Below are positions 36,010-45,379 of a stretch of 48,325 nucleotides of DNA, one piece after another. Source of the DNA: Acinetobacter sp. P8-3-8 (GTDB taxonomy: Bacteria; Pseudomonadota; Gammaproteobacteria; Pseudomonadales; Moraxellaceae); the NCBI RefSeq assembly GCF_000214135.1, contig NZ_AFIE01000025.1, positions 1 to 48,325 of the forward strand, written 5' to 3'. Made by a program: the position numbers and the translations under genes. Positions within the stretch are counted from its first letter, which is position 1; every line of letters begins with the position of its first letter. The notes under the pieces are model-generated. The model did no database searches and had not been told where the DNA came from. It saw nothing but the letters and a program-made list of their open reading frames with translations.

Positions 36010-36792
36010 ATGCTTTTTATTAATACACGTCCGATTGATCGTGCTCAGGCATTAACACAATGCCTTAGCCAATCGGGCTTTGAAGTGCTTGATCTACCAT
36101 TATTGGAGCTCAAGCCTCGACCTTTGACTCAATCCTTAAAACAACTCTATTCACAGCTTCAACATACTCAATGTATCGTTGTGGTCAGCCCAACCGCTGT
36201 ACAAGTTGGCATGCAATATTTGCAGCAAGCAGGTATCTTAACTTCACAAATTAAGCATATTCAATGGATTGCTGTAGGTAAAAAAACGGCTGAAGCATTA
36301 GCTGAATATCAGATTTCCAGCCATGTACCTGAAGTGGAAACATCAGAAGGCATGTTGAGTTTACCCATTTTTAATCAATTGCAAGATATTACTCAAATTG
36401 CATTTTGGCGTGGGAAAGGTGGTCGTCAATTTATGATGCAACAATGCACAGAGCGTCATATAAAGGTTTTAAACTTCGTATTATATGAGCGTGAGTGTCC
36501 GCAAACGACTTTAAGTAAATTCTCTGCATGGCTTCCTCATATTACACAAGCTGAAAAGCCCTATTGGAATTGCATTAGTAGTGAAGCCAGTTGGAAACAT
36601 TGGCTTGCATTAACCAAAGATCATCCAGACGTTCTCAACGATTGTCATTATTTGGTTTTAGGTGAGCGTTTGTATCAATTATTGCTGGATGAGAAGAATA
36701 ATCATCAAAAGTGTTTTAATATCACTAAGATTTTAGATTTAGAACCGAATACGATTCTACAAATGATATTGCAGTTGCAAAGGAAGTTATGA
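36010..36792 (+). CDS. hemD: Uroporphyrinogen-III synthase
   Basis: A 260-residue enzyme that cyclises hydroxymethylbilane into uroporphyrinogen III with inversion of ring D. The family is poorly conserved; the recognisable pieces are INTRPIDRA at the N-terminus, VVVSPTAVQVGMQYL (about 55-70), WIAVGKKTAEAL and LYERECPQT. Its ATG directly follows the hemC TAA and its TGA overlaps the hemX ATG by 4 bases, so translation is coupled. Context is decisive for the call. Confidence 0.93.
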   Translation: MLFINTRPIDRAQALTQCLSQSGFEVLDLPLLELKPRPLTQSLKQLYSQLQHTQCIVVVSPTAVQVGMQYLQQAGILTSQIKHIQWIAVGKKTAEALAEYQISSHVPEVETSEGMLSLPIFNQLQDITQIAFWRGKGGRQFMMQQCTERHIKVLNFVLYERECPQTTLSKFSAWLPHITQAEKPYWNCISSEASWKHWLALTKDHPDVLNDCHYLVLGERLYQLLLDEKNNHQKCFNITKILDLEPNTILQMILQLQRKL

Positions 36793-37619
36793 AGAAGTTT
36801 ATTTATTTCTTATTGTTCGTCGCTTTAGGATGGCTCATTAAACTGAGTTATGACTTCTATCATGTTTCGCAACAGCTTGATGATATTCAACAGGTTTTAC
36901 ATAAAAGCGAACAGAAAAATGCCAGTTTGAATGATCAATTGGTTGCAGTACAAAGACAAACAGATGAGCCAACTTCAAAAGAATCGAAAAAAACCACAAC
37001 AGTTGATGCACATATAGAAGGGATTAGTCCCAGTGTTGTAATTAAGCAACAGCTTGAATTGGTACAATTTGCTTTGCAACAGCAACAGTTTATTTATGCA
37101 CTTGAGCATTTAACCCAACTGAATCAGTCCTTAGATCATTACACATTGGCGGATACAGTTAAGCAAAGTTTGCATCAAACCATTAACCAAGATATACAAA
37201 GTATTCAACAATTTGTGATTGCTAAAAATGGACAGCAAGCTCAGTTGGATGTCATGATTAAGCAGATTGATCAAAATTTAGTAACTGAATTAAAAAATAA
37301 TCAACTGAGTCCTGGGAAAAATCAACCTGAACATTTCTGGCAGAAATGGTTGCAAATTGATGTTGTTGAAAATAATGCGCCAGAATTGGTCAATCGAAAA
37401 TTTATTTTGAAAGAAACACAGTTTAGATTGTTACTTGCACAACAATTGCTTAGTAAAGGGCAAAGTTCAGAATTTCAATCCATGTTAAACCAAGCGATTC
37501 AACAACTGGATCAATTACCAGATAAATCAAGTCAAAAATTAAAACAACAAGTGATTCAACTTAAACAAATACCGATGCTACCAGTACCAAAACTGAGCAG
37601 TTTGGCTGTATTGGGGTAG
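36789..37619 (+). CDS. hemX: HemX-like membrane protein
   Basis: A 276-residue protein with one N-terminal membrane helix (about 4-20) and a long helical, Gln-rich periplasmic or cytoplasmic region with coiled-coil character (about 28-60 and 75-270). This matches HemX, annotated as an uroporphyrinogen-III C-methyltransferase-like protein but without SAM motifs; its role is structural or regulatory. It overlaps the hemD stop codon by 4 bases and lies 4 bases before hemY. Confidence 0.88.
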   Translation: MKKFIYFLLFVALGWLIKLSYDFYHVSQQLDDIQQVLHKSEQKNASLNDQLVAVQRQTDEPTSKESKKTTTVDAHIEGISPSVVIKQQLELVQFALQQQQFIYALEHLTQLNQSLDHYTLADTVKQSLHQTINQDIQSIQQFVIAKNGQQAQLDVMIKQIDQNLVTELKNNQLSPGKNQPEHFWQKWLQIDVVENNAPELVNRKFILKETQFRLLLAQQLLSKGQSSEFQSMLNQAIQQLDQLPDKSSQKLKQQVIQLKQIPMLPVPKLSSLAVLG

Positions 37620-37623
37620 GTCG

Positions 37624-38817
37624 ATGAAACATATCTTTCAAATTTATGCGCTTATCAGTTTGGTGGTTTTCGCTATTTTAAGTGTGATGAGTTATGCCGC
37701 AGGTTCGGGATATGTTTATCTGTTATGGAATAATATTCAAATCCAAAGCAATTTATGGGCAGTCGTATTTCTTTGTGTTTTGATCAGCCTGTTGATGCAA
37801 CTGACTTGGACGGTGTTTAAGCGTTATTTAGCCCGTGAGAAAAGAAAGCTAGAACATGTACTGAGTTTTAGCCACTTGCATCCTTATGAAAAACTGGGCG
37901 TACTTTGGTTGCTTGAAGGTGATGAAGAACAACCTGATGTGATTCAGCAAATTTTTGATCAATCTGGATTGTTAAAACAAATTATTCAAGCACGGTTGTT
38001 ATTTAAACAAAATCATTATTCAGAAGCTTTGGCACTATTAGAAACTAGCCCGCCGTCTGCATTTGAACTGGCAGAAATTTTAAGAATTGAAATTTATTTG
38101 GCTCAGCAAGATGCACAACAGGCCTTAACCCATCTGGAATTTTTAAATGGACACGATTTATCACCATGGTTAAATCCATTGGCTGAAAGTTATAAGTTGT
38201 GTATGCAAAAATTATGGGGGCAGTTTGCAGTTGTATTTCCATGGGTATATTTGCATTCAACACAGTTTGGCCAACTTGAAACAGCGACTAAGCAACAATG
38301 GTTAACGCAATTACTCAGTTGTTATGACCAAGCAAGTTTTGAAGATCTTGAATTATTACAGCAAAAATTTTTGGAAATAGAAGATCAGCTTGAGCAAATG
38401 CCTTTTGAAAATAAAGTATTGTGGTTAAAAATCATCACGCGCTTACCTGAGCTATCACAACAACAGCAACAATTGGCAATTCAATTGTTAGATGAACGGT
38501 TTGATGAAGATGTGTTTTATTTGTGGTTTCAACAGCAAATATTAAGACAAAACCCAGATTACCTTTATTTGGAACAGCAGATTTTAAAGCTTGAAAATAA
38601 ATATATCGATATTCCAATGTTTAGTTTTATGAAATGGCATATATATATTGCAACGCAAAGAGAATATGAAGCAGGCCAACTTTTATCATTATATCCGAAT
38701 AATATTTTGATGAATTATCTCCGAATAAAAGCGAAATTAAATGGGAATGATGAATTAATTCAACAATTAAATTTAATTCTTGAAAAAGACACCAAATATA
38801 TTCAATTTAAAATCTGA
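37624..38817 (+). CDS. hemY: HemY-like TPR membrane protein
   Basis: A 397-residue protein with two N-terminal membrane helices (about 5-26 and 40-60) and a soluble region built of TPR-like helical pairs (about 85-390). It corresponds to the proteobacterial HemY of the hemCDXY cluster, not the protoporphyrinogen oxidase of Bacillus with the same name. It is thought to aid heme intermediates at the membrane, but the function is unproven. It is cotranscribed with hemX and the thioesterase 9 bases downstream. Confidence 0.9.
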   Translation: MKHIFQIYALISLVVFAILSVMSYAAGSGYVYLLWNNIQIQSNLWAVVFLCVLISLLMQLTWTVFKRYLAREKRKLEHVLSFSHLHPYEKLGVLWLLEGDEEQPDVIQQIFDQSGLLKQIIQARLLFKQNHYSEALALLETSPPSAFELAEILRIEIYLAQQDAQQALTHLEFLNGHDLSPWLNPLAESYKLCMQKLWGQFAVVFPWVYLHSTQFGQLETATKQQWLTQLLSCYDQASFEDLELLQQKFLEIEDQLEQMPFENKVLWLKIITRLPELSQQQQQLAIQLLDERFDEDVFYLWFQQQILRQNPDYLYLEQQILKLENKYIDIPMFSFMKWHIYIATQREYEAGQLLSLYPNNILMNYLRIKAKLNGNDELIQQLNLILEKDTKYIQFKI

Positions 38818-38826
38818 GAGCGTAGT

Positions 38827-39258
38827 ATGAGTCAGTTAGCACAATTCCCCGTTATTTATGAACAGAAAGTTGCATGGGGAGATATGGATGCTTTTGGTCA
38901 TGTAAATAATGTGATGTATTATCGTTATATAGAAAGTGCCCGAATTGCATATTTTGATCTTTTAAATGTATTTGACCAAGATGTAGTTACTGTTGTTGCA
39001 TCTAGCCAATGTAAATACTTAAAACCTGTATTTTATCCAGATGTGTTGCATATTGGTGCGCGAGTTGAAGAAGTTCGAAATAGTGCAATAAGAATGCATT
39101 ATATTTTATATAGCACTCAACAGCAGGCAGTTGTGGCTGATGGTGAGGCAGTTATTGTTTTTGTTGATAAATTAGAAATGAAGAAAACTTCAATTCCTGA
39201 ACACTTACGTCAAGCTATTTTTGATTTAGAACGTTCGGTTGAAAATAATTTAATGTAG
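38827..39258 (+). CDS. Acyl-CoA thioesterase (4HBT / YbgC-like hot-dog fold)
   Basis: A 143-residue hot-dog thioesterase. The GDMDAFGHVNNVMYYRYIE motif near 18-36 has the catalytic Asp21 typical of 4-hydroxybenzoyl-CoA-type enzymes, followed by the long central helix. It hydrolyses acyl-CoA thioesters; chain length and physiological partner are unknown. It is 9 bases after hemY and likely the last gene of the hem operon. It is not next to tol genes, so it is probably not YbgC itself. Confidence 0.9.
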   Translation: MSQLAQFPVIYEQKVAWGDMDAFGHVNNVMYYRYIESARIAYFDLLNVFDQDVVTVVASSQCKYLKPVFYPDVLHIGARVEEVRNSAIRMHYILYSTQQQAVVADGEAVIVFVDKLEMKKTSIPEHLRQAIFDLERSVENNLM

Positions 39259-39496
39259 GCTTAGTCTATATTCATTCATTAAATGTGCGTTAAATTGTGT
39301 TTTAATGAAAATAATTTAACGTACATTCAAAATTCGGCATCCATTACCTATATTTCATTAGATTACTTTTTGTTTTTTTATGTATTTAATCTGGTTTATC
39401 TCTATTTAAATGTATTGCTAATTTGAATGAATGAAAATATTATTGCTGGGAAATTATTTTAAATAATTATTAATGGAATTAAGTGGAGTGTTAATA

Positions 39497-39820
39497 ATGC
39501 CTGATATTAGTAATCTATCGGTTGAAGAGTTAAGAAAGTTAACAGCTGAAGCGGAAGCTTTAATTGAAACTAAAAAAGATCAAGCTGTTGAAGATGCTTA
39601 TAATAAAATTATTGAAATTGCAGAATCTGCAGGTTTAAGTTTAGAACAGTTTATTGAATACGGTGCTCAAAAACGTAAAAAGACAACGCGTAAAGCGGTT
39701 GAACCACGTTATCGTAATAAAAAAGATGCTTCTGAAACTTGGACTGGACGTGGTAAACAACCACGTTGGTTAGTTGCAGAAATTGAAAAAGGTGCAAAAT
39801 TAGAAGATTTCTTGATCTAA
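39497..39820 (+). CDS. H-NS family nucleoid-associated protein
   Basis: A 107-residue H-NS-type protein. The N-terminal helical coiled-coil (about 5-50) forms oligomers. The C-terminal DNA-binding domain has ETWTGRGKQPRWL (about 80-92), the AT-hook-like core of the family. It binds curved AT-rich DNA and silences genes, including horizontally acquired ones. The start at 39497 is supported by GGAG 8 bases upstream; the longer frame at 39473 is not. It has its own terminator and a 238-base upstream region with long A- and T-tracts suited to self-binding. Confidence 0.93.
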   Translation: MPDISNLSVEELRKLTAEAEALIETKKDQAVEDAYNKIIEIAESAGLSLEQFIEYGAQKRKKTTRKAVEPRYRNKKDASETWTGRGKQPRWLVAEIEKGAKLEDFLI

Positions 39821-39859
39821 TCTTCATCTAAGTGTCATTCAATGCTTCTAAACTAAGAG

Positions 39860-39886
39860 AACCAAGCAAAACTGCTTGGTTTTTTT
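39860..39886 (+). terminator. Rho-independent terminator after H-NS gene
   Basis: A perfect 9-bp stem (39860-39868 with 39873-39881) and 4-base loop with T-run, 40 bases after the stop. Confidence 0.9.
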
Positions 39887-39983
39887 ATACGAGTGAATTG
39901 GCGATGTGAAAAAATTATGCATAATGTATAGATAATGAGGGCATCATCTCGCACGGAAGAAAAAATGAATATGGTAAAGCTGG

Positions 39984-40727
39984 ATGAATAAAAAATCTAA
40001 ACAGGTGACATGGTGGATTACAGGGGTTATTGCATTTTTATTTTTTGTACTTTTGCAGGTTCCTGCAACTTGGATCATTTCTAAATTTTATAAAAATAAT
40101 CAGGTACTACAAAATGTGAGTGGGAATATTTGGCAAGGTCAGGCAGATTGGCGTAAAGGCAATTTACGTGGATCAGTCGCTTGGCGCACCCGTCCGTGGG
40201 ATTTGATTTTATTGCGTGTAGGGGCCAATGTTGAAATCCATACTGGGCAAACTCAGCTCAATGGTATTGTGGGATATGGTGTTGGGAAAAAAATTATTAT
40301 TAAAAATATCAATGGTCAGATCGCGCCTGAAACTTTAAAAAATATTGCCAATTGGCAATGGCCGTCAAATTCAATTCAATTGACCGATATCAGTATGAAT
40401 TTTAGAAAAGATACTGGGTTTGCTGATGCGGATGGTAAATTGCAATGGGGTGGGGGTGAGTTAAGATATACCTTTGGTCAGCGCCAAGACCAAATGAATA
40501 TTCCTTCGCTCAATGCTCAATTGAAGAATGATGCAGGAAAACTTATTTTTGATATTCAAGATCAAAGAAGTCAAAAAATGGCGAATATTAGCCTAGATCA
40601 AACCTTGATGCTTGATGTGCAATTGACACAGCGTATGTTGCTGAATGTACCTTCATATAATGGTAAAGCAGGGCTAGATACCTACGTGATCAGTTCAAGA
40701 CAACCACTGCTACAAGGTGGTTTCTAA
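39984..40727 (+). CDS. gspN: Type II secretion protein N
   Basis: A 247-residue inner membrane protein with one N-terminal helix (about 9-30) and a periplasmic domain rich in beta strands. The pattern and position directly before gspC identify GspN. Its exact role in type II secretion is unclear; it may contact the secretin system. Its TAA overlaps the gspC ATG by one base. Confidence 0.88.
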   Translation: MNKKSKQVTWWITGVIAFLFFVLLQVPATWIISKFYKNNQVLQNVSGNIWQGQADWRKGNLRGSVAWRTRPWDLILLRVGANVEIHTGQTQLNGIVGYGVGKKIIIKNINGQIAPETLKNIANWQWPSNSIQLTDISMNFRKDTGFADADGKLQWGGGELRYTFGQRQDQMNIPSLNAQLKNDAGKLIFDIQDQRSQKMANISLDQTLMLDVQLTQRMLLNVPSYNGKAGLDTYVISSRQPLLQGGF

Positions 40728-41587
40728 TGATGAATTTAAAAGACAAGTTTGAACATATTTCATGGAAGAAAACTGAACATATTGCACCGATTGCATTATT
40801 TATCTTAATTTTGGCACTGTGTTGGAAATTAGCTGCTATTTTTTGGTGGATTGTTGCACCACCTCAAGTGATACAACCTGAGCAAGTGAGTTTGGGCTCA
40901 CAGCAAGTTCAAGTGCCGAATATTTCAAGTTTTTCATTGTTTAATGAAGTTGGAAGTAATTCATCGGCAGATGATAGTGTGGCAATGGTTTTGCAAGGTG
41001 TGGTGGTGAGTTATCCTGCGCGATTCTCTTCAGCTGTGATTAAAGTAAAAGAAACAGCGGATCGTTACCAAGTTGGAGATACAATTGAAGGCACTAGTTA
41101 TACCGTGTCTGAGGTATATTGGGATCACATTGTGTTGAGTCAGAACGGAAGCAATAGTAAAGAATTGCGTTTTACTGGTTTAGATAATTTATATCAGCCT
41201 TTGCCGAATAATACATCGGGGCAAAATACAAGTATGCCATCGACTAACTCAGAACAAGCTGCACAACAGCCACCGCCAGCGAACCAAAATCAAAATGCGT
41301 TGGGTCAAGCAATAGAGCGAATGAATGAAAACAGAGAACAATATCTAAAGAACATGGGGGTGAATACCAATAGCGGTCAAGGCTATGAGGTTACAGATCA
41401 AACCCCCGCAGCACTTCGGAATAAATTAGGATTAAGATCTGGGGATCGTATTCTTTCACTCAATGGGCAGTCAGTTGGTCAAGGACAAAATGACATTCAA
41501 CTGTTAGAACAAGCTAAGCGTGAAGGAAAAGTAAAAATTGAAATTAAGCGTGGTGATCAAGTGATGACCATTCAGCAAAGTTTGTAA
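40727..41587 (+). CDS. gspC: Type II secretion protein C
   Basis: A 286-residue bitopic inner membrane protein. One helix (about 20-42) is followed by the HR domain (about 60-155; FSLFNEVG, VVSYPARFSSAVIKV) that contacts the secretin, a Gln/Asn/Ser-rich linker (about 165-205) and a C-terminal PDZ domain (about 210-285; LGLRSGDRILSLNGQ). It links the inner membrane platform to GspD. It is translationally coupled to gspN and lies 41 bases before gspD. Confidence 0.93.
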   Translation: MMNLKDKFEHISWKKTEHIAPIALFILILALCWKLAAIFWWIVAPPQVIQPEQVSLGSQQVQVPNISSFSLFNEVGSNSSADDSVAMVLQGVVVSYPARFSSAVIKVKETADRYQVGDTIEGTSYTVSEVYWDHIVLSQNGSNSKELRFTGLDNLYQPLPNNTSGQNTSMPSTNSEQAAQQPPPANQNQNALGQAIERMNENREQYLKNMGVNTNSGQGYEVTDQTPAALRNKLGLRSGDRILSLNGQSVGQGQNDIQLLEQAKREGKVKIEIKRGDQVMTIQQSL

Positions 41588-41628
41588 GTGGCTAGGACTA
41601 CAAATAAAATTAGGATAGATAATAAGTT

Positions 41629-43869
41629 ATGGCTTTTTTGAATCACAATCGACCGCTTTGGGCTTTAGTTGCTGCAGCACCAATGATGGCTGCAATCAGT
41701 ACGGCAGCGCATGCACAAACGTGGAAAATTAATTTACGTGATGCCGATCTCACTGCTTTTATTAATGAAGTCGCCGATATTACAGGTAAAAACTTTGCTG
41801 TTGACCCACGTGTTCGTGGCAATGTGACTGTTATTTCAAATAAACCACTCAATAAAAATGAAGTTTATGACTTATTTTTGGGTGTTTTAAATGTCAATGG
41901 TGTAGTTGCGATACCTTCTGGAAATACCATTCGTTTAGTACCAGACAGTAATGTCAAAAACTCGGGTGTGCCTTATGACCCACGTAATAATGCACGTGGT
42001 GACCAAGTCGTAACACGTGTGATTTGGTTGGAAAATACCAATCCAAATGATCTTATTCCAGCGTTACGTCCTTTGATGCCTCAATTTGCACATATTGCTG
42101 CAATTCAAGGAACCAATGCTCTGATTGTTTCGGATCGTGCAAGCAATATTTATCAGATTGAAACGATCGTCCGTAATTTAGATGGTACGGGGCAAAATGA
42201 TATTGAAGCGATCAGTTTGCAAAGCAGTCAGGCTGAAGAAATCATTAAACAATTAGAAGTTATGAGTGCGACAGGTGCATCTAAAGATTTTGTCGGTTCA
42301 CGTGTACGCATTGTTGCAGATGCACGAACCAACCGTATCTTAATCAAGGGTGATCCGAATACACGTAAACGATTGCGTAACATCATTGAAATGCTTGATG
42401 TACCGTCGGCAGATCGTTTGGGTGGCTTGAAAGTCTTTAAATTGAAGTATGCCAGTGCAAAAAGTCTGTCTGAAATTTTACAAGGCTTAGTAACAGGGCA
42501 GGCTGTTAATTCAAGTTCAAATAATTCTTCTAATAATAGTAGTTCAAGCAGCAGTAATAATTTTAATAACAATAATTCTTCCAGCACAAGCTCAAATAGT
42601 AGTGGTGGGGTTTCGACACCATCGATTAATTTAAACAGTAACTCAAATAATAATAACCAAAATAGTGTGACAAGCTTTAATGCCAATGGGGTCAGCATTA
42701 TTGCTGATGGTGCTCAAAATGCGCTGGTGGTTAAAGCTGAACCACAGCTGATGCGTGAAATAGAAGCTGCCATTCAACAATTGGATGTGCGCCGTCAACA
42801 AGTGTTGATTGAAGCGACCATTATTGAAATACAAGGAGATGATGCGGATCAGCTCGGTGTGCAATGGGCGATGGGTGATTTAAGTAGTGGTGTGGGTTTA
42901 ATTAATTTTGATAAAGTGGGTACGAGTTTATCTAAGCTGGCAGCGGGTTATTTAACAGGTGGCGCGGCAGGGCTTGGTTCGGCAGTGGGAGCAGGGACAT
43001 CGCTTATTTTAGGCGATTATAAAGAGGGTTCTGATGGTTCACGTAAACTTTATGGTGCTTTGATTCAAGCCTTAAAAACCAATACCAAATCGAACTTATT
43101 GTCGACCCCATCTATTGTGACAATGGATAATGAAGAAGCCTATATTGTTGTTGGTGAAAATGTTCCATTTGTAACAGGTTCAGTCAGTACGGGTGCTGGT
43201 GGCACAGTCAATCCATATACTTCCATCGAACGTAAAGATGTTGGTGTGACTTTAAAAGTAATTCCACATATTGGTGAGGGTGGTTCAATCCGTTTAGAGG
43301 TTGAGCAAGAAGTCTCTGCAGTTGCAAAAAATAAAGGGGAAGCGGCTGATTTGGTGACGAGTAAGCGCTCCATTAAAACCTCAGTGCTTGCAGATCATGG
43401 TCAAACGATTGTACTTGGTGGTTTGATTTCTGATGATACAGCTCATGTGCGTCAATCCGTACCATTTTTGGGTGATATTCCAGGCTTAGGTCGCTTATTT
43501 AGAGCAGACAGCAAGTCAAATGCTAAGCGTAACTTATTGGTATTTATCCATCCAACCATTGTTGGGGATAATGCTGATGTACGTCGATTATCTCAACAAC
43601 GTTATGATCAGTTGTATGGTTTGCAATTGGCAATGGATAAGGATGGTAACTTTGCTAAACTGCCTGCCAATGTTGATGATGTGTTCCAGCAACGTTTGCC
43701 AATCACATCTTCTAAAAGCACACAGCCTACAATTGTTCAACCACAAGTGATACAACAACCAAGCCAATACAAGCAAGTACCTTCTGGTGGGGTAACGAGT
43801 GTTCCTGCAAAAAGCAATGCAGTGACGACGCCTGTTGCAGAGGAATTAAACGATATTCTTAAGCAGTAG
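41629..43869 (+). CDS. gspD: Type II secretion secretin
   Basis: A 746-residue outer-membrane secretin of the type II system. A signal peptide (about 1-29, ending AHA-Q) is followed by N0 to N3 domains (about 30-380), a Ser/Asn-rich insertion (about 294-349) within the N3 loop, and the secretin core (about 390-650) with VPFVTGSVSTG and SKRSIKTSVLADHGQTIVLGGLI, then an S-domain-like tail for pilotin contact. It forms the channel through which folded proteins leave. It is the last gene of gspNCD; the other gsp genes are elsewhere. Confidence 0.95.
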   Translation: MAFLNHNRPLWALVAAAPMMAAISTAAHAQTWKINLRDADLTAFINEVADITGKNFAVDPRVRGNVTVISNKPLNKNEVYDLFLGVLNVNGVVAIPSGNTIRLVPDSNVKNSGVPYDPRNNARGDQVVTRVIWLENTNPNDLIPALRPLMPQFAHIAAIQGTNALIVSDRASNIYQIETIVRNLDGTGQNDIEAISLQSSQAEEIIKQLEVMSATGASKDFVGSRVRIVADARTNRILIKGDPNTRKRLRNIIEMLDVPSADRLGGLKVFKLKYASAKSLSEILQGLVTGQAVNSSSNNSSNNSSSSSSNNFNNNNSSSTSSNSSGGVSTPSINLNSNSNNNNQNSVTSFNANGVSIIADGAQNALVVKAEPQLMREIEAAIQQLDVRRQQVLIEATIIEIQGDDADQLGVQWAMGDLSSGVGLINFDKVGTSLSKLAAGYLTGGAAGLGSAVGAGTSLILGDYKEGSDGSRKLYGALIQALKTNTKSNLLSTPSIVTMDNEEAYIVVGENVPFVTGSVSTGAGGTVNPYTSIERKDVGVTLKVIPHIGEGGSIRLEVEQEVSAVAKNKGEAADLVTSKRSIKTSVLADHGQTIVLGGLISDDTAHVRQSVPFLGDIPGLGRLFRADSKSNAKRNLLVFIHPTIVGDNADVRRLSQQRYDQLYGLQLAMDKDGNFAKLPANVDDVFQQRLPITSSKSTQPTIVQPQVIQQPSQYKQVPSGGVTSVPAKSNAVTTPVAEELNDILKQ

Positions 43870-44159
43870 AGATAAGAGGGCTCTTCTAGGGCCCTTTAAT
43901 TTAGTGTTTAATATAAATGTTATTTATTGATTTTGTTGTATTTTTATAATAAATGATTATTACATAGCTTTCTTGAGCATCTTTTGACCCAGCTATATTT
44001 ATAAACTCTAATAACTTAGTTTGTTTGACTGTTTTTTGAAATTCTTGCTTACATAAACAAGAGATTTTGACTTGTTTTATTTGACAATAATGGTTTAAAT
44101 TACTTTTAAGCAATAATTAATATTAGAAAAATTGCTATCTCTAACTAGGAAGATTAAAA

Positions 44160-44492
44160 ATGAAAATTAAGAGAGCTTTAATGTGTATCACAGCTGTAAT
44201 GTCTATTGCAGGTGGAGTGAATGCAGCGCCTTATTTATTTACGCAGACTTTGACTGAACCATATCCCAGTTGTCCAATGAGTAGCTATGTGAAAATCCAA
44301 AATTATGAAGCCGTAGCCTATCGAGTTAATGTGCAAGTGGAATATTATAATGCTAAGGCACAGCGCGTAACCTATACTAAACAAGTTGAAGCTTGGCCAA
44401 ATTCTGCATCCTTAGTTGGGTGTTCATCCATTAGAGAATATCCAAATATATTTAATGCAAATTATCGAATTTTAAGTTATGTGAAAATATGA
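44160..44492 (+). CDS. Hypothetical small exported protein
   Basis: A 110-residue protein with a clear signal peptide (MKIKRALMCITAVMSIAGGVNA, cleavage after 22). The mature part of about 88 residues is rich in beta-type residues and aromatics and has two Cys (38 and 93) that may form a disulfide. I do not recognise its family. It is near the gsp genes and could be exported by them, which is inference only. An AGGAAG ribosome site precedes the ATG. Confidence 0.75.
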   Translation: MKIKRALMCITAVMSIAGGVNAAPYLFTQTLTEPYPSCPMSSYVKIQNYEAVAYRVNVQVEYYNAKAQRVTYTKQVEAWPNSASLVGCSSIREYPNIFNANYRILSYVKI

Positions 44493-44542
44493 TATAAAAT
44501 TCTTATTTAAATAAGATAATTCTGAATTAGTGGATAAAAATC

Positions 44543-45289
44543 ATGACTTGGAAATTACAAGCAATTACAGGCGAGTTTGACGGGCAGGAAGTTGCAATCG
44601 AACGCGATATGTTGATTGGTCGTCATCAAGATGCCGACTTGGTTTTACAATCAGCGGAGATTTCTCGCCGTCATGCAGCATTTTTATTGAAAGATGATGC
44701 ACTTTGGGTGCAAGACTTAAAATCTTCAAACGGTACTTTTGTCAATGATATCCGTATTGAGCACGATAAAATGCTTAAAGATGGTGATATTGTACAATTT
44801 GCGAGCATTAAATTTAATGTATTAGCACCTGCAAAAATTGAGTCGGTGATTGAGCAATCTGTTCCAGAGATTGAAATTGAACCTGTTTCACAGGTTGTTG
44901 AAAAACCAGTTCAACAACCTTCGGAAGCCATAGCAACTGCTGAAATCAAAGAAGCTGAGATTAAAGAAACAGTCATTGAAGAGAAAGTTGAAGAAAAAAC
45001 AGCTGCTCAGCAAATGAATGAACAAGGTATGCCTGAACTTGCATCACGAGATAGTAATGTGCAATTGTCACGTGATGGAATGCCGACAGCTGTGGGTATT
45101 CCTAAGCCTGCACCTATTCCCGAAGGTATTGATTTACAAGCTCAAGTGGAGGTAACGCCAGCAGAGGCACCTAAGACTCCATCTGCGGTCGATCAGCAAC
45201 TTGAAGAAAAGAAAAACACTTCGGTGGGATTAATCACCATTGTGACTTTGGTTATTTTGGCAATTATTGCTTGGCTATTCTTTAAATAA
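44543..45289 (+). CDS. FHA-domain membrane protein
   Basis: A 248-residue protein. The N-terminal FHA domain (about 15-95) has IGRHQDADLVL, SRRHA and SSNGTFVND, the residues that bind phosphothreonine. A long acidic, Glu/Val/Ala-rich linker (about 100-222) and a C-terminal membrane helix (about 228-246) follow, so the FHA domain is in the cytoplasm and the protein is tail-anchored. No kinase or phosphatase is adjacent; the partner is unknown. It ends at a hairpin terminator. Confidence 0.88.
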   Translation: MTWKLQAITGEFDGQEVAIERDMLIGRHQDADLVLQSAEISRRHAAFLLKDDALWVQDLKSSNGTFVNDIRIEHDKMLKDGDIVQFASIKFNVLAPAKIESVIEQSVPEIEIEPVSQVVEKPVQQPSEAIATAEIKEAEIKETVIEEKVEEKTAAQQMNEQGMPELASRDSNVQLSRDGMPTAVGIPKPAPIPEGIDLQAQVEVTPAEAPKTPSAVDQQLEEKKNTSVGLITIVTLVILAIIAWLFFK

Positions 45290-45308
45290 TTCTTAAATGC
45301 GATAGACT

Positions 45309-45334
45309 CAAAGGCATGCAATCGCATGCCTTTG
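45309..45334 (+). terminator. Hairpin terminator after FHA gene
   Basis: A perfect 11-bp stem (45309-45319 with 45324-45334) with a 4-base loop. The T-run after it is short, so strength is uncertain. Confidence 0.7.
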
Positions 45335-45379
45335 TCTTATGTGAATAACGTTTTATCCATTCAATTTCAGGTGTAAATC

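Noticed and set aside
42228-42698. 156-codon minus-strand frame in gspD
   Set aside because: Its long Leu/Glu runs are the antisense of the Ser/Asn tract of GspD; it is a composition artefact.
43876-43896. GC-containing hairpin after gspD
   Set aside because: The stem is only about 5 bp with an imperfect loop and a poor T-run, so I do not call it a terminator.
44502-44515. CTTATTTAAATAAG palindrome before the FHA gene
   Set aside because: A 14-base AT-only palindrome of this kind is expected by chance in such AT-rich spacers; it has no T-run and no clear role.
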